NCBI GenBank assembly: GCA_007128995.1
Contig: SKWJ01000315.1
Coordinates: 1-11,225 of the forward strand
Length of the DNA: 11,225 nt
From: Paracoccaceae bacterium
Lineage (GTDB): Bacteria; Pseudomonadota; Alphaproteobacteria; Rhodobacterales; Rhodobacteraceae
Direction: 5' to 3'
Shown in pieces: positions 1 to 7,209 of this stretch (the stretch's first letter is position 1; every line of letters starts with the position of its first letter). A model generated the notes under the pieces. That model searched no databases. It worked only from the letters and a program-made list of their open reading frames with translations, and had not been told where the DNA came from. Both the position numbers and the translations under genes were made by a program.

Positions 1-264
1 CACACGCAGCACGAGGGGAACCTCGGATGGAGCTTCCAGAGTGAACTCAAAGGGGCTTTGGGCGCCTTCTGTCACGCTGCGCAGCCCCTTGACCGGCACA
101 TCATCTGCTGTGGACAGATCGACAAGCAGCATCGCATCGTCGGGCAGCGCCAGACGCTCCAGCACGGCAACCTGTCCTGTCAAGACCCGCGTTTGATCCT
201 CCGAAGCGGCCGCGGATGTCAGTCCGATGCCAAGGCAAAACAGGGCAGTAAGAACGCGCAGCAA
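1..264 (-). CDS. YbaY/YscW-like exported protein (3' end outside window)
   Basis: The first 88 codons of a minus-strand gene are visible; the rest lies before the window. The chosen start is TTG at 264-262, preceded by the Shine-Dalgarno-like GGAGGG at 274-269, about 4 bases upstream. The frame stays open further upstream (TTG at 279, GTG at 321), but those starts lack such a site. Residues 1-20 (MLRVLTALFCLGIGLTSAAA) read as a signal peptide with a plausible signal peptidase I site after the alanines. No lipobox cysteine is placed correctly, although YbaY is a lipoprotein in enteric bacteria. After it come a VLTGQVAVLERLALPDDAML stretch and a SPFEFTLE stretch, which match the YbaY/YscW-type beta-sandwich pattern (GxVxYRERIALPPDA, then PFxFxL). 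By inference it is a periplasmic or envelope protein of unknown exact role. It follows hdaA on the same strand after 75 bp, so it may be co-transcribed. Confidence 0.7.
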   Translation of the reverse strand, partial: MLRVLTALFCLGIGLTSAAASEDQTRVLTGQVAVLERLALPDDAMLLVDLSTADDVPVKGLRSVTEGAQSPFEFTLEAPSEVPLVLRV

Positions 265-289
265 GGAACCCTCCGGCAAATCAGGAATA

Positions 290-306
290 CGCTCAGAGTA
301 TGAGCG
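290..306 (-). repeat. Perfect inverted repeat upstream of the YbaY-like gene
   Basis: CGCTCA (290-295), a 5-base spacer and TGAGCG (301-306) form a perfect 6-bp inverted repeat. It lies between the hdaA stop and the YbaY-like start on the minus strand. No T-run follows on the minus strand, so it is not a classic intrinsic terminator. It could be an mRNA hairpin 5' of the ribosome binding site, a processing site or an operator; the sequence alone does not decide. Confidence 0.45.
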
Positions 307-339
307 GACTGCCTTTTGCACAAGAGCAGACGCCCCAAA

Positions 340-1029
340 TTACCGCAGATCAAATGACGATTGCATGACATCCGCCGCAAGCGCACGCGAAATCGGCCGC
401 TTGCGCGCCAGCGCTTCTGCATCCAGCCGCGCGACAAGGGTCTGGGCACTTGCCAGCGATCGTTCCATCCGTGCCAGCAGAAACGGGATCAGGGTATCGG
501 GAATGCGCACCTGCCGGTCCGCAAAGAGTTTGGTCAGTACTGCGGCGAGCAATGTGTCATCTGGCGCGGCAAGGGTCACATGACTGGTCGCAAGCAGACG
601 CGAGGCCAGATCGGGCAATCCAAGCCCCCAGTCACGGACCGGCAGACGCGCAGCCATCAAAAGCCGCCCCTGCCGCGCAGCCAGGAGATTATGAAGATGA
701 AACAGAGCTGATTGCGCGTCAGGACTGGCCGCTACCGCATTTGCACCGTCAATCGCAACGGCGCCCCTGTCTGCAAGCGCCAAGACATCTGCGTTCTCCA
801 GAGCAATGCCGCTTGGAAGGAAGACTGCGTTCCTGTCGCGTGCCCAGATGTGCAGCAAATGGGTTTTGCCTGCGCCTTCCGGCCCGGTCAGCACCAGTTT
901 TCCGGCAGGCCAGTCGGGCTGGTCCAGCATGGCAAGTGCGGTCGCATTGCAGGGCGCAAGCACGAAGCTGTCACGCGACAGACACACAGGCAGATCCAGC
1001 GGAATGTGAAATTGCTGCGGATGGGCCAT
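340..1029 (-). CDS. hdaA: HdaA, DnaA-related regulator of replication initiation
   Basis: This 229-residue protein is a DnaA AAA+ domain homologue without the DnaA DNA-binding domain, the layout of Hda/HdaA. In that family the protein binds the DNA polymerase sliding clamp and promotes ATP hydrolysis by DnaA, limiting re-initiation. Visible motifs are: QFHIPL at residues 6-11, aligning with the clamp-binding QLSLPL of E. coli Hda; Walker A GPEGAGKT at 49-56; a Walker-B-like strand VAIDGA at 91-96, in which the usual second acidic residue is Gly; and PDLASRL at 139-145, whose R144 corresponds to the arginine finger. The start is the ATG at 1029-1027, which shares one base with the stop of the upstream permease gene (TGATG), so translation is probably coupled. 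The frame is open much further upstream, but that stretch is only a shadow of the permease gene. Confidence 0.9.
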   Translation of the reverse strand: MAHPQQFHIPLDLPVCLSRDSFVLAPCNATALAMLDQPDWPAGKLVLTGPEGAGKTHLLHIWARDRNAVFLPSGIALENADVLALADRGAVAIDGANAVAASPDAQSALFHLHNLLAARQGRLLMAARLPVRDWGLGLPDLASRLLATSHVTLAAPDDTLLAAVLTKLFADRQVRIPDTLIPFLLARMERSLASAQTLVARLDAEALARKRPISRALAADVMQSSFDLR

Positions 1030-2156
1030 CACGGCTGCCTGTCGTCCTCTGAGAATGGTCGTAGTGCGCTCACGCGCGGCGGCGGCGCCTCGGTGGATGA
1101 CGGTTCGGGCGCAGTCTCTGCCAGATACAGACTGCTGGACTGATACTGCTGCAAGCCAAATCGCACCAGAACCCCGATCGATGCCGCAAGTGGCACTGCG
1201 ATCAGCATCCCGGTGAAGCCAAAAAGCATTCCGAATACCGAAATCGCGAATAGCAGCCAAACCGGGTGCAACCGCACCGATTGCCCGACGATGCGCGGCA
1301 CAAGCACATTGCCCTCCAATATCTGCCCAAGGGCAAAGATGGCCAGCACTGCAGCGATGCTGGCCGGCTCTCCCCAGAACTGCCACAAGGCAATACCAAT
1401 GGCCAGCACGCCCCCGACAATCGCGCCAATATAAGGCACGAAAGAGATTAGCCCGGCAGTGACACCGATCACCAATCCGAATTGCAGCCCGACCAAGCCA
1501 AGCCCGACAGCATAATAGACAGCAAGAATAAGGCAGACCGTCACCTGCCCGCGCACGAATCCGGCGATAGACTGATCCATCTGTGCGGCAAGGTCGCGGA
1601 TCACAGGCGCATAGGGGCGCGGCAAAAGATCATCCAGCCCTGCCAGAACACGCGGCCAGTCAACAAGCAGATAGAACGCAACGACCGGCGTGATCACCAT
1701 GAAGATCAGCACGCCGACCAACCCAGAAACTGACCGCCAGACCCCTTGGGCCAAGGCCGCGCCGCGGTCGCGGACCGCCTCACCAATTGCGGCAAACGAG
1801 CGCTCGAGCACGCCCTCCACCCCCTCAAATTCAGGGAAGCGCGCTGTCAGAAAGTTCTGCAAACGTGACAGCAAGTCAGGCGCAGCTTCGGAAAACGCGA
1901 CGGCCTGAGCAATGATCGCCGGAATCACAAGCAATAAAGCCAACACAACTGCGCCGATGGCCGCAAACATGAGTGTGGAAACTGCCAGAGCGCGCGGGAC
2001 ACCGGCGCGCACCAGCCGCGCAACGATCGGATTCAGGAAATAGGCAATCGCGGCACCTGTCACGAACGGCAAAAGCACATCGCCAAGCACCCAGAGCAGG
2101 GCGAAAACGCCCAGCGCAGCAATTCCCCAATAGCGCAACTGCATTTGCGAAGACAT
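1029..2156 (-). CDS. AI-2E family transporter (PerM-like membrane protein)
   Basis: This is a 375-residue polytopic inner-membrane protein of the AI-2E/PerM (UPF0118) family. Several hydrophobic segments are visible: about 11-40 (two close helices), 59-85, 143-165, 205-256 and 266-335. Family signatures are LNPIV at 41-45, the FYLLVDW block at 161-167, RGQ at 202-204, SFVPYIGAIVGG at 238-249 and QILEGNVLVPRIVG at 278-291. The tail from about 340 is polar and proline-rich. Family members export small molecules or act in Na+/H+ antiport, so the substrate here is unknown and the name does not prove autoinducer transport. No strong Shine-Dalgarno site precedes the ATG at 2156; a second in-frame ATG lies four codons in. 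The 3' end overlaps hdaA by one base, so the two are co-transcribed. Pairing of this permease with hdaA is, from memory, common in alphaproteobacteria. Confidence 0.9.
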   Translation of the reverse strand: MSSQMQLRYWGIAALGVFALLWVLGDVLLPFVTGAAIAYFLNPIVARLVRAGVPRALAVSTLMFAAIGAVVLALLLVIPAIIAQAVAFSEAAPDLLSRLQNFLTARFPEFEGVEGVLERSFAAIGEAVRDRGAALAQGVWRSVSGLVGVLIFMVITPVVAFYLLVDWPRVLAGLDDLLPRPYAPVIRDLAAQMDQSIAGFVRGQVTVCLILAVYYAVGLGLVGLQFGLVIGVTAGLISFVPYIGAIVGGVLAIGIALWQFWGEPASIAAVLAIFALGQILEGNVLVPRIVGQSVRLHPVWLLFAISVFGMLFGFTGMLIAVPLAASIGVLVRFGLQQYQSSSLYLAETAPEPSSTEAPPPRVSALRPFSEDDRQP

Positions 2157-2170
2157 GGCTCTGACATACC

Positions 2171-2200
2171 CTAGTAGCTCTGGTTTGGCTATCGCGCCAA
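2171..2200 (-). promoter_or_regulatory. Possible promoter for the AI-2E/hdaA unit
   Basis: On the minus strand TTGGCG (2200-2195) and TACTAG (2176-2171) are spaced by 18 bases and resemble weak -35 and -10 hexamers. Transcription would then start only a few bases before the ATG at 2156, in keeping with the lack of a clear Shine-Dalgarno site. The match is poor, and read-through from the TerB-like gene is an alternative. Confidence 0.25.
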
Positions 2201-2203
2201 CGC

Positions 2204-2235
2204 GTGCAGGAAGCAGGCCTGGTCACATCCTGCGC
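2204..2235 (-). repeat. Inverted repeat just after the TerB-like gene
   Basis: GTGCAGGA (2204-2211) pairs with TCCTGCGC (2228-2235) to give an 8-bp stem with one G-T wobble and a 16-base loop. It starts directly after the stop codon of the TerB-like gene on the minus strand. It lacks a T-run, so it may be a weak 3'-end stabiliser rather than an intrinsic terminator. Confidence 0.35.
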
Positions 2236-2658
2236 CTAGAGTCGCATATGCCGCGCGCGCGCTCCCCGCTCTATCGCTGCGGCATGCAACCGGTCAAGCT
2301 GCAACTCATGACGGATCTCTTCCAGAAGGCGCAATTCGGCCTGCGAGATCTTGCCATCGGCAGCGGCGATGTCGCAGGCCAGCGCATAGGCAGTTTCGTG
2401 CAACCGCTCTGGCAGGCTGTCGCGTATCAGTCCGAACAGGGCATCCAGCCCATCGTATTCTTCAAAAAGGTCGAACACAGTCTGGGCGATGGTCTTGATG
2501 CGGTCACTGTCATAGTTGCCAAAGATCGGCAAATGGTTGACGACAGACTGGATGGCGACAAGTTCTGCAGTGTGAAGTTCCAGATCGGCGGCCGAAACGG
2601 CGATCATCAGCGCCACTAGACTGTCCTGAGGCGAGAGAGGTTGCGGGAGGGGGCGCAT
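2236..2658 (-). CDS. TerB-like (tellurite resistance TerB family) protein
   Basis: This is a 140-residue, probably cytosolic, all-helical protein. Two similar acidic helix-loop motifs, VSAADLELHTAEL (21-33) and AAADGKISQAELRLL (98-112), are the hallmark of the TerB/DjlA N-terminal fold, in which paired acidic residues may bind a metal ion. The start is ATG at 2658, chosen because AGGAG lies on the minus strand 6 bases before it; an open frame continues upstream to 2922 but would run into lysK. The family is widespread, and single TerB-domain proteins like this usually have no proven link to tellurite resistance; no other ter genes are present. It is divergent from lysK and 79 bp upstream of the AI-2E gene on the same strand. 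Function unknown. Confidence 0.75.
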   Translation of the reverse strand: MRPLPQPLSPQDSLVALMIAVSAADLELHTAELVAIQSVVNHLPIFGNYDSDRIKTIAQTVFDLFEEYDGLDALFGLIRDSLPERLHETAYALACDIAAADGKISQAELRLLEEIRHELQLDRLHAAAIERGARARHMRL

Positions 2659-2693
2659 GGCAGGCTCCTGTATACGGTGTTGCGCGCAGATTA

Positions 2694-2722
2694 TTGACGC
2701 CGACGCGCCGGGGCAATAGGAA
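2694..2722 (+). promoter_or_regulatory. Possible lysK promoter
   Basis: TTGACG (2694-2699), a 17-base spacer and TAGGAA (2717-2722) resemble a housekeeping-sigma promoter facing lysK, with a leader of about 35-40 bases. The -35 box matches 5 of 6 consensus bases and the -10 box only 3 of 6. On the other strand TTGCCC (2716-2711) and TAATCT (2693-2688), also spaced by 17, could serve the divergent TerB-like gene, so the two promoters may overlap. Confidence 0.35.
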
Positions 2723-2765
2723 CCGACACAGCCCCACGTTCCCCACAGAGAAGTGACCCTTGCCC

Positions 2766-4394
2766 ATGTCCCCGCTGCGCGATGCCGCCCTGAAGTCCAA
2801 AGCCTGGCCCTTTGAAGAGGCCCGTAAACTGGTCGCGCGCTACAAGGACAAGGCGCCAGAAAAAGGATATGTGTTGTTCGAGACGGGCTACGGACCGTCA
2901 GGCCTGCCGCATATCGGCACATTTGGCGAAGTGGTGCGAACCACGATGGTGCGGCGCGCCTTCGAGGTGATCAGCGATATCCCAACGCGCCTGATCTGTT
3001 TTTCCGATGATGTCGATGGCATGCGCAAGGTCCCTGACAACGTGCCTGACCCAGACGCACTGCGCGCGCATCTGCAAAAGCCCCTCACATCGGTTCCGGA
3101 CCCGTTTGGCACGCATGAGAGTTTCGGACATCACAACAACGCCATGCTGCGGCGTTTTCTGGACACATTCGGCTTTGAATACGAGTTCATATCGGCCACG
3201 GAATTCTACAGATCCGGCAAGTTTGACCCAGTGCTGTTACGAGCGGCGGAACGCTATGATGCGTTGATGAAGGTCATGCTGGCCAGCCTGCGCGACGAGC
3301 GTCAGCAAACCTATTCGATCTTCCTGCCGATCCATCCAGTGACAGGCCGCGTGCTCTATGTGCCGATGAAGCATGTCGATGGCGAAAAAGGCGAGATAAC
3401 TTTCGATGACGAGGATGGGCGCGAATGGACGCTGCCCGTCACAGGTGGGCATGTCAAACTGCAATGGAAGCCGGATTTCGGGGCACGCTGGGCGGCTCTG
3501 GATGTGGATTTCGAAATGTATGGCAAGGATCATTCCACCAATACCCCGATTTATGACCGCATCTGCGAGATCCTGGGCGGCAGGAAGCCAGAACATTACG
3601 TCTATGAATTGTTCCTGGACATCAACGGCGAGAAGATTTCCAAATCGAAAGGCAACGGCCTGACCATTGATGAATGGCTGACCTACGCCGCCACGGAATC
3701 TCTGTCCTATTACATGTTTCTCAAGCCGCGCACGGCCAAACGCCTGAGCTGGGATGTCATTCCGAAGGCGGTGGATGAATACCACCAGCAATTGCGCGCC
3801 TTTCCCGATCAGACGCTGGAACACCAGGTTGCAAACCCGGTCTGGCATATCCACGGCGGACAGCCGCCTGCATCGGGTATGGTGGTCAGCTTCTCGCTGT
3901 TGCTCAATCTTGCTTCAGTGGCGCAGGCCAAGGACAAGGAAACACTCTGGGCGTTCATTCGGCAATACGCCCCCGAGGCGGCCCCCGAAACCCATCCGGA
4001 TCTTGATCAGGCGGCCGGGTTTGCCGTGCGCTATTTCGCCGATTTCGTGGCACCGACACTGGCATTCCGCGCGCCCGACAGCGCAGAGCGCGCCGCGATC
4101 GAAGACCTTGGCGCCCGTCTGCGCAGGATCGCTCAGACAGATGCCGTTCCCGAAGCCTATGCCGCAGAGTTTGACACGCTCAGCGAGGAGCTTTTCATGT
4201 CCGTTGTCCGCGACACCGGCAAAGCGCATGGTTTCGAGTCTCTGCGCGACTGGTTCAAAGTGCTTTATGAAGTACTTCTTGGCGCCTCTCAGGGGCCGCG
4301 CTGGGGCACGTTCATTGCCCTTTATGGTGTGGACAAGACAGTCGCCCTTATCGAGCAGGGTCTGGCAGGCGAACTGACTAATCCAGCGACGTGA
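2766..4394 (+). CDS. lysK: Lysyl-tRNA synthetase, class I
   Basis: This 542-residue cytosolic enzyme attaches lysine to tRNA-Lys using ATP. It is the class I (archaeal-type) LysRS, with a Rossmann catalytic domain, and not the class II LysS/LysU. The HIGH signature appears as PHIG at residues 48-51 within [15 protein letters not shown], and the KMSKS signature as KISKS at 290-294, followed by KGNG. The [14 protein letters not shown] block (247-260) and the helical C-terminal anticodon-binding region are also present; the length fits the family. Class I LysRS is known from archaea, spirochetes and many alphaproteobacteria. The ATG at 2766 gives the usual N-terminus ([19 protein letters not shown]), but a TTG two codons upstream (2760) is better spaced from the weak GAGAAG purine stretch, so the start is uncertain by two residues. 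Its 3' end overlaps the convergent XRE-cupin gene by 17 bp. Confidence 0.95.
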   Translation: MSPLRDAALKSKAWPFEEARKLVARYKDKAPEKGYVLFETGYGPSGLPHIGTFGEVVRTTMVRRAFEVISDIPTRLICFSDDVDGMRKVPDNVPDPDALRAHLQKPLTSVPDPFGTHESFGHHNNAMLRRFLDTFGFEYEFISATEFYRSGKFDPVLLRAAERYDALMKVMLASLRDERQQTYSIFLPIHPVTGRVLYVPMKHVDGEKGEITFDDEDGREWTLPVTGGHVKLQWKPDFGARWAALDVDFEMYGKDHSTNTPIYDRICEILGGRKPEHYVYELFLDINGEKISKSKGNGLTIDEWLTYAATESLSYYMFLKPRTAKRLSWDVIPKAVDEYHQQLRAFPDQTLEHQVANPVWHIHGGQPPASGMVVSFSLLLNLASVAQAKDKETLWAFIRQYAPEAAPETHPDLDQAAGFAVRYFADFVAPTLAFRAPDSAERAAIEDLGARLRRIAQTDAVPEAYAAEFDTLSEELFMSVVRDTGKAHGFESLRDWFKVLYEVLLGASQGPRWGTFIALYGVDKTVALIEQGLAGELTNPAT

Positions 4395-5001
4395 CCCAAA
4401 GGATCTGGGCATCCTCGCGCGAGAGTGACACGACATTATGTCCCATGGTAGCGTCGTAATAGGCGCTGTCGCCGCGGCGCATGTCGACAGGAGCGTAGAA
4501 TTCGGTGAAGAGCCGGATTTCACCCGTCAGGACATAAAGGAATTCCTCGCCACCATGGCGAACCCAGCCATCGAAATCAGCCATGTCGCGTGCCCGGACG
4601 CGCGCCTGATATGGCAGCATCCTCTTTTGGCTAAGTTGCCCCGCAAGCAGCCTGTGATCATAGGTTGGGGTGGGCTGCGCCAATCCGTCATCCACGCGCG
4701 TGATCGCCATGCGCCCACTTGCCGCCGGGCGCTCTGGCGGGGTGAACAGTTGTGGCACGCTTATACCCAGTCCCAGCGCCAGTTTCTTGAGCGCGTCATA
4801 TGTTGGCGACATCTGACCGTTCTCGATCTTTGAAAGCGTCGAGCGGGCCAACCCGGCCGCTTGCGCGGCTTGCTCCAGCGTCCAGCCCCGCGCCTTGCGC
4901 AGCGCGCGCACCCGCGCCGACAGGTCAACGGGTTGCGCCGCTTCGGTCGTGCCAGCGTCGCGGGCAATCTTCAACAGGCTGGGTTCAGGGTTTCTGGTCA
5001 T
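4378..5001 (-). CDS. XRE-family regulator with C-terminal cupin domain
   Basis: This is a 207-residue DNA-binding regulator. A Cro/CI-type helix-turn-helix spans about 28-85, with [20 protein letters not shown] at 41-60 as its core. A cupin_2 sensor domain covers about 125-205, with [14 protein letters not shown] (149-162) and [14 protein letters not shown] (175-188) supplying likely ligand- or metal-binding His and Glu residues. The architecture is that of PuuR-like regulators, which commonly respond to small molecules and control adjacent catabolic or transport genes. The start is ATG at 5001, with AAGGAG at 5012-5007 upstream. It is divergent from the CoA-ligase operon across 65 bp, which makes that operon and its own gene the likely targets (inference). 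The stop lies inside the end of lysK. Confidence 0.9.
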   Translation of the reverse strand: MTRNPEPSLLKIARDAGTTEAAQPVDLSARVRALRKARGWTLEQAAQAAGLARSTLSKIENGQMSPTYDALKKLALGLGISVPQLFTPPERPAASGRMAITRVDDGLAQPTPTYDHRLLAGQLSQKRMLPYQARVRARDMADFDGWVRHGGEEFLYVLTGEIRLFTEFYAPVDMRRGDSAYYDATMGHNVVSLSREDAQILWVTSLD

Positions 5002-5066
5002 GAAAACTCCTTACGCGCGCGCGCGAAGGCTTGCAACTGGCCGGGCGCGGGCGTAGCTCTGAGCGC
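5002..5066. promoter_or_regulatory. Divergent control region with (CG)6 tract and TTGCAA palindrome
   Basis: This 65-bp gap separates the XRE-cupin start from the CoA-ligase start. It contains an uninterrupted CG alternation (six CG units, 5014-5025), the palindrome TTGCAA at 5031-5036 and a G+C-rich stretch to 5053. Read on the plus strand, TTGCAA with a 17-base spacer to TAGCTC (5054-5059) could be a weak promoter whose transcript would start at or next to the ATG at 5067. An operator for the regulator is expected here, but no long, clear dyad was found. Confidence 0.4.
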
Positions 5067-6590
5067 ATGCGATCGACCCCTGACATAGCGGCCCCGCTAA
5101 CATCGGATACGCCATTCAATATGGCCCGGTATGTGCTGGACGCAGGTATGGCCACGCCTGACAAGATCGCGCTTCAGATCTTGCGTCGAAGCGGGGCAGA
5201 ACGGTGGTCTTATGCACGGCTGATCGACGCAGTGCGGGGTGTCGGAACGGGGCTGCTGAAGGCTGGATTGCACCCCGGCGACCCTGTGCTGATGCGCCTT
5301 GGCAATACCGTGGATTTCCCGGTCGCGTATCTGGGCGCCATTGCCGCTGGTCTGGTCCCGGTCCCGACATCAACTCAGCTGACCCAGCCCGAGATCGCGC
5401 GGATTGCACAAGAAATCTCGCCTGCGCTGGTGCTTGCGGCAGATGGGGTAATCCTGCCAGACAGTCCCGTGCCGGTTCTGACCGAGCAGGCCCTGCGCGC
5501 CATGTATTCGTTGCCGCCCTGTGACTGGCATATGGGCAGCCCGGATCGGCCTTGCTATATCATTTACACATCCGGCAGTGGCGGACACCCGCGCGCGGTC
5601 GTCCATGCCCATCGTGCCATATGGGCCCGCCGGATGATGTGGGACGGCTGGTATGGGCTGACGCGGGATGACCGTATGCTGCATGCTGGTGCCTTCAACT
5701 GGACCTACACACTCGGCACAGGTTTGATGGACCCTTGGGCGATCGGCGCAACGGCACTGATCCCGGAACCCGGCGCGCCGCTGGGTCTGATGATGAAACG
5801 GTTTGACGCCACGATCTTTGCGGCTGTTCCGGGCGTTTATCGTCAAATGCTGAAAGCTGGTGGAAAACTGGATCTGCCGCGCCTGCGCCATGGACTTTCG
5901 GCGGGCGAGAAATTGCCCGAGGATACCCGCACTGCGTGGCGCGACGCGACCGGGCGCGAGATTTTCGAGGCGCTTGGCATGTCGGAATGCTCGACCTATG
6001 TCTCTGCAAGCCCGGCAAGACCGGCGCCCCAAGGGACAGCCGGCTTCCCGCAAACAGGCCGACAGATCGCCATTCTGGGCCCGGACGGTCAATCGCTGTC
6101 CGCAGGCGAGGAAGGCATGCTGGCAATACATCGCAGTGATCCGGGGCTCATGCTGGGATATCTGAACAACGGGCAGCCGCATTTGCCGCTTCAGGGGGAC
6201 TGGTTCCTGACGGGGGATCGTGCGGTTCTGGATGATACGGGCGCGCTGACCTTTCTTGGCCGCAATGATGACATGATGAACGCAGGCGGTTTTCGGGTCT
6301 CACCACTGGAAGTGGAGCGCGCCCTGGCGGATCACCCTGACATTACCGATATCGCCTGCACCGAAGTGACCTTGCGACCAGGGGTCAGCGTGATCGCCGC
6401 CTTCTACACATCTGCGACACCGATAGCAGAGGATGCACTCGACAGATTTGCCGCCACGCGCCTTGCCCGCTACAAACAGCCACGGCTATATCGTCAGGTC
6501 GAAAGCATGCCCCGCAGCGCAAACGGAAAATTGTCGCGGCGCGCCTTGCGCACCTCGTTTGAGAAGGAACGGGCCGATGATCCTGCTTGA
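5067..6590 (+). CDS. AMP-forming acid:CoA ligase, benzoate-CoA-ligase-like
   Basis: This is a 507-residue member of the ANL adenylating superfamily, expected to activate a carboxylic acid to an acyl-AMP and then to its CoA thioester. The ATP P-loop (A3) is YTSGSGGHPRAVVH at 167-180; the usual Lys of PKG is Arg here. A5 is EALGMSE (301-307), A7 WFLTGDRAV (379-387), the hinge GRNDDMMNAGGFR (398-410) and the catalytic A10 lysine K488 in PRSANGKLSRR. N-terminal and C-terminal subdomains are complete. The FNMARYVLDAG start (17-27) and the LSAGEKLP...GMSECSTYVS region resemble benzoate-CoA ligase relatives more than long-chain fatty acyl ligases, but the substrate is not known. ATG 5067 was chosen; TTG 5031 would leave only 29 bp for a divergent control region. 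Neither has a strong ribosome binding site. Its end overlaps the next gene by 14 bp. Confidence 0.88.
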   Translation: MRSTPDIAAPLTSDTPFNMARYVLDAGMATPDKIALQILRRSGAERWSYARLIDAVRGVGTGLLKAGLHPGDPVLMRLGNTVDFPVAYLGAIAAGLVPVPTSTQLTQPEIARIAQEISPALVLAADGVILPDSPVPVLTEQALRAMYSLPPCDWHMGSPDRPCYIIYTSGSGGHPRAVVHAHRAIWARRMMWDGWYGLTRDDRMLHAGAFNWTYTLGTGLMDPWAIGATALIPEPGAPLGLMMKRFDATIFAAVPGVYRQMLKAGGKLDLPRLRHGLSAGEKLPEDTRTAWRDATGREIFEALGMSECSTYVSASPARPAPQGTAGFPQTGRQIAILGPDGQSLSAGEEGMLAIHRSDPGLMLGYLNNGQPHLPLQGDWFLTGDRAVLDDTGALTFLGRNDDMMNAGGFRVSPLEVERALADHPDITDIACTEVTLRPGVSVIAAFYTSATPIAEDALDRFAATRLARYKQPRLYRQVESMPRSANGKLSRRALRTSFEKERADDPA

Positions 6591-7209
6591 AATCTGGTCT
6601 GATCCGATCTGCCCCTGGTGCTTCATCGGCAAGGCGCGTCTGGACAGGGCGCTTGAACAGCGCCCCGGTCATCCGTTTGAAATTAGCTGGCATCCGTTCC
6701 AGCTCAACCCGGACATGCCGCCCGAAGGCATGGATCGCGCTGCCTATCTGGACCTGAAATTCGGCGCACAGGGCGTTCTCGACGCTTACAGACCCGTGAT
6801 CGAAGCCGCCGAGGACAGCGGGCTTGAGCTGAACCTGCCCGGCATCACACAGACGCCAAACACCCTGAATGCGCACCGACTGATCCATTGGGCCGCACTG
6901 GAAGGCCGACAAAGTATGATGGTCAACCGGCTGTTCCGGGCTTATTTTCAGGAGGGGCGTGATATTGGGACCTTGTCGGAACTGGTAAGCCTTGGACAAG
7001 ACGCGGGCCTAGAAGAGAGTGTGGTGGCGCGGCTTCTGAACACTGATGCCGATATCGACACGATCAAACAGGCGGACCGACTGGCGCGTTCGCGCGGAAT
7101 TACCGGCGTGCCATTCTTCATTCTGGACAAGAGCCACGCCATCTCTGGTGCGCAACCAACTGACGTATGGTTACAGATCATTGACCAGATCATGGATGGC
7201 GCATCGTGA
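6577..7209 (+). CDS. FrnE-like DsbA-family oxidoreductase
   Basis: This is a 210-residue thioredoxin-fold protein of the DsbA/FrnE branch. The redox site is CPWC at residues 12-15, within EIWSDPICPWCFIGKARLDR, and the cis-proline loop is GITGVPFF with P179. An all-helical insertion lies between about 60 and 150, as in DsbA. There is no signal peptide, so unlike DsbA itself it is probably cytosolic, as FrnE-type proteins are. Family members are thiol-disulfide oxidoreductases or isomerases, and some lie in polyketide or aromatic compound pathways. The start is ATG 6577, with GAAGGAA at 6563-6569 as ribosome binding site; the longer open frame upstream is inside the ligase gene. It overlaps the ligase by 14 bp and the exporter gene by one base, so the three form one operon. 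A reaction cannot be assigned. Confidence 0.88.
   Translation: MILLEIWSDPICPWCFIGKARLDRALEQRPGHPFEISWHPFQLNPDMPPEGMDRAAYLDLKFGAQGVLDAYRPVIEAAEDSGLELNLPGITQTPNTLNAHRLIHWAALEGRQSMMVNRLFRAYFQEGRDIGTLSELVSLGQDAGLEESVVARLLNTDADIDTIKQADRLARSRGITGVPFFILDKSHAISGAQPTDVWLQIIDQIMDGAS

Noticed and set aside
450..1052. Plus-strand 200-residue open frame opposite hdaA
   Set aside because: Low-information, Arg/Pro/Gln-rich translation; the minus strand here carries the well-supported hdaA gene.
1030..1386. N-terminal extension of hdaA giving a 348-residue protein
   Set aside because: The added part is a shadow frame of the AI-2E permease gene. The HdaA homology, including the clamp-binding motif, begins right at the ATG at 1029.
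2236..2658. True tellurite-resistance determinant
   Set aside because: Only a single TerB-like domain is present, with no terC, terD or terE neighbours; the family name alone does not support the trait.
2659..2922. Longer TerB-like protein starting inside lysK
   Set aside because: The extension would be antisense to lysK and has no TerB-like sequence. ATG 2658 has a clear AGGAG site.
3237..3854. Antisense 205-residue open frame in lysK
   Set aside because: It lies wholly opposite a strongly conserved catalytic region of lysK and its sequence resembles no family I know; long antisense frames are expected in GC-rich DNA.
5370..6182. Antisense 270-residue open frame in the CoA ligase gene
   Set aside because: Cys/Arg/Pro-rich shadow composition and full overlap with conserved ligase motifs; no ribosome binding site was noted.
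6433..6576. Upstream extension of the FrnE-like protein
   Set aside because: The extra residues are a shadow of the ligase C-terminus. The thioredoxin fold starts at ATG 6577, which has its own ribosome binding site.
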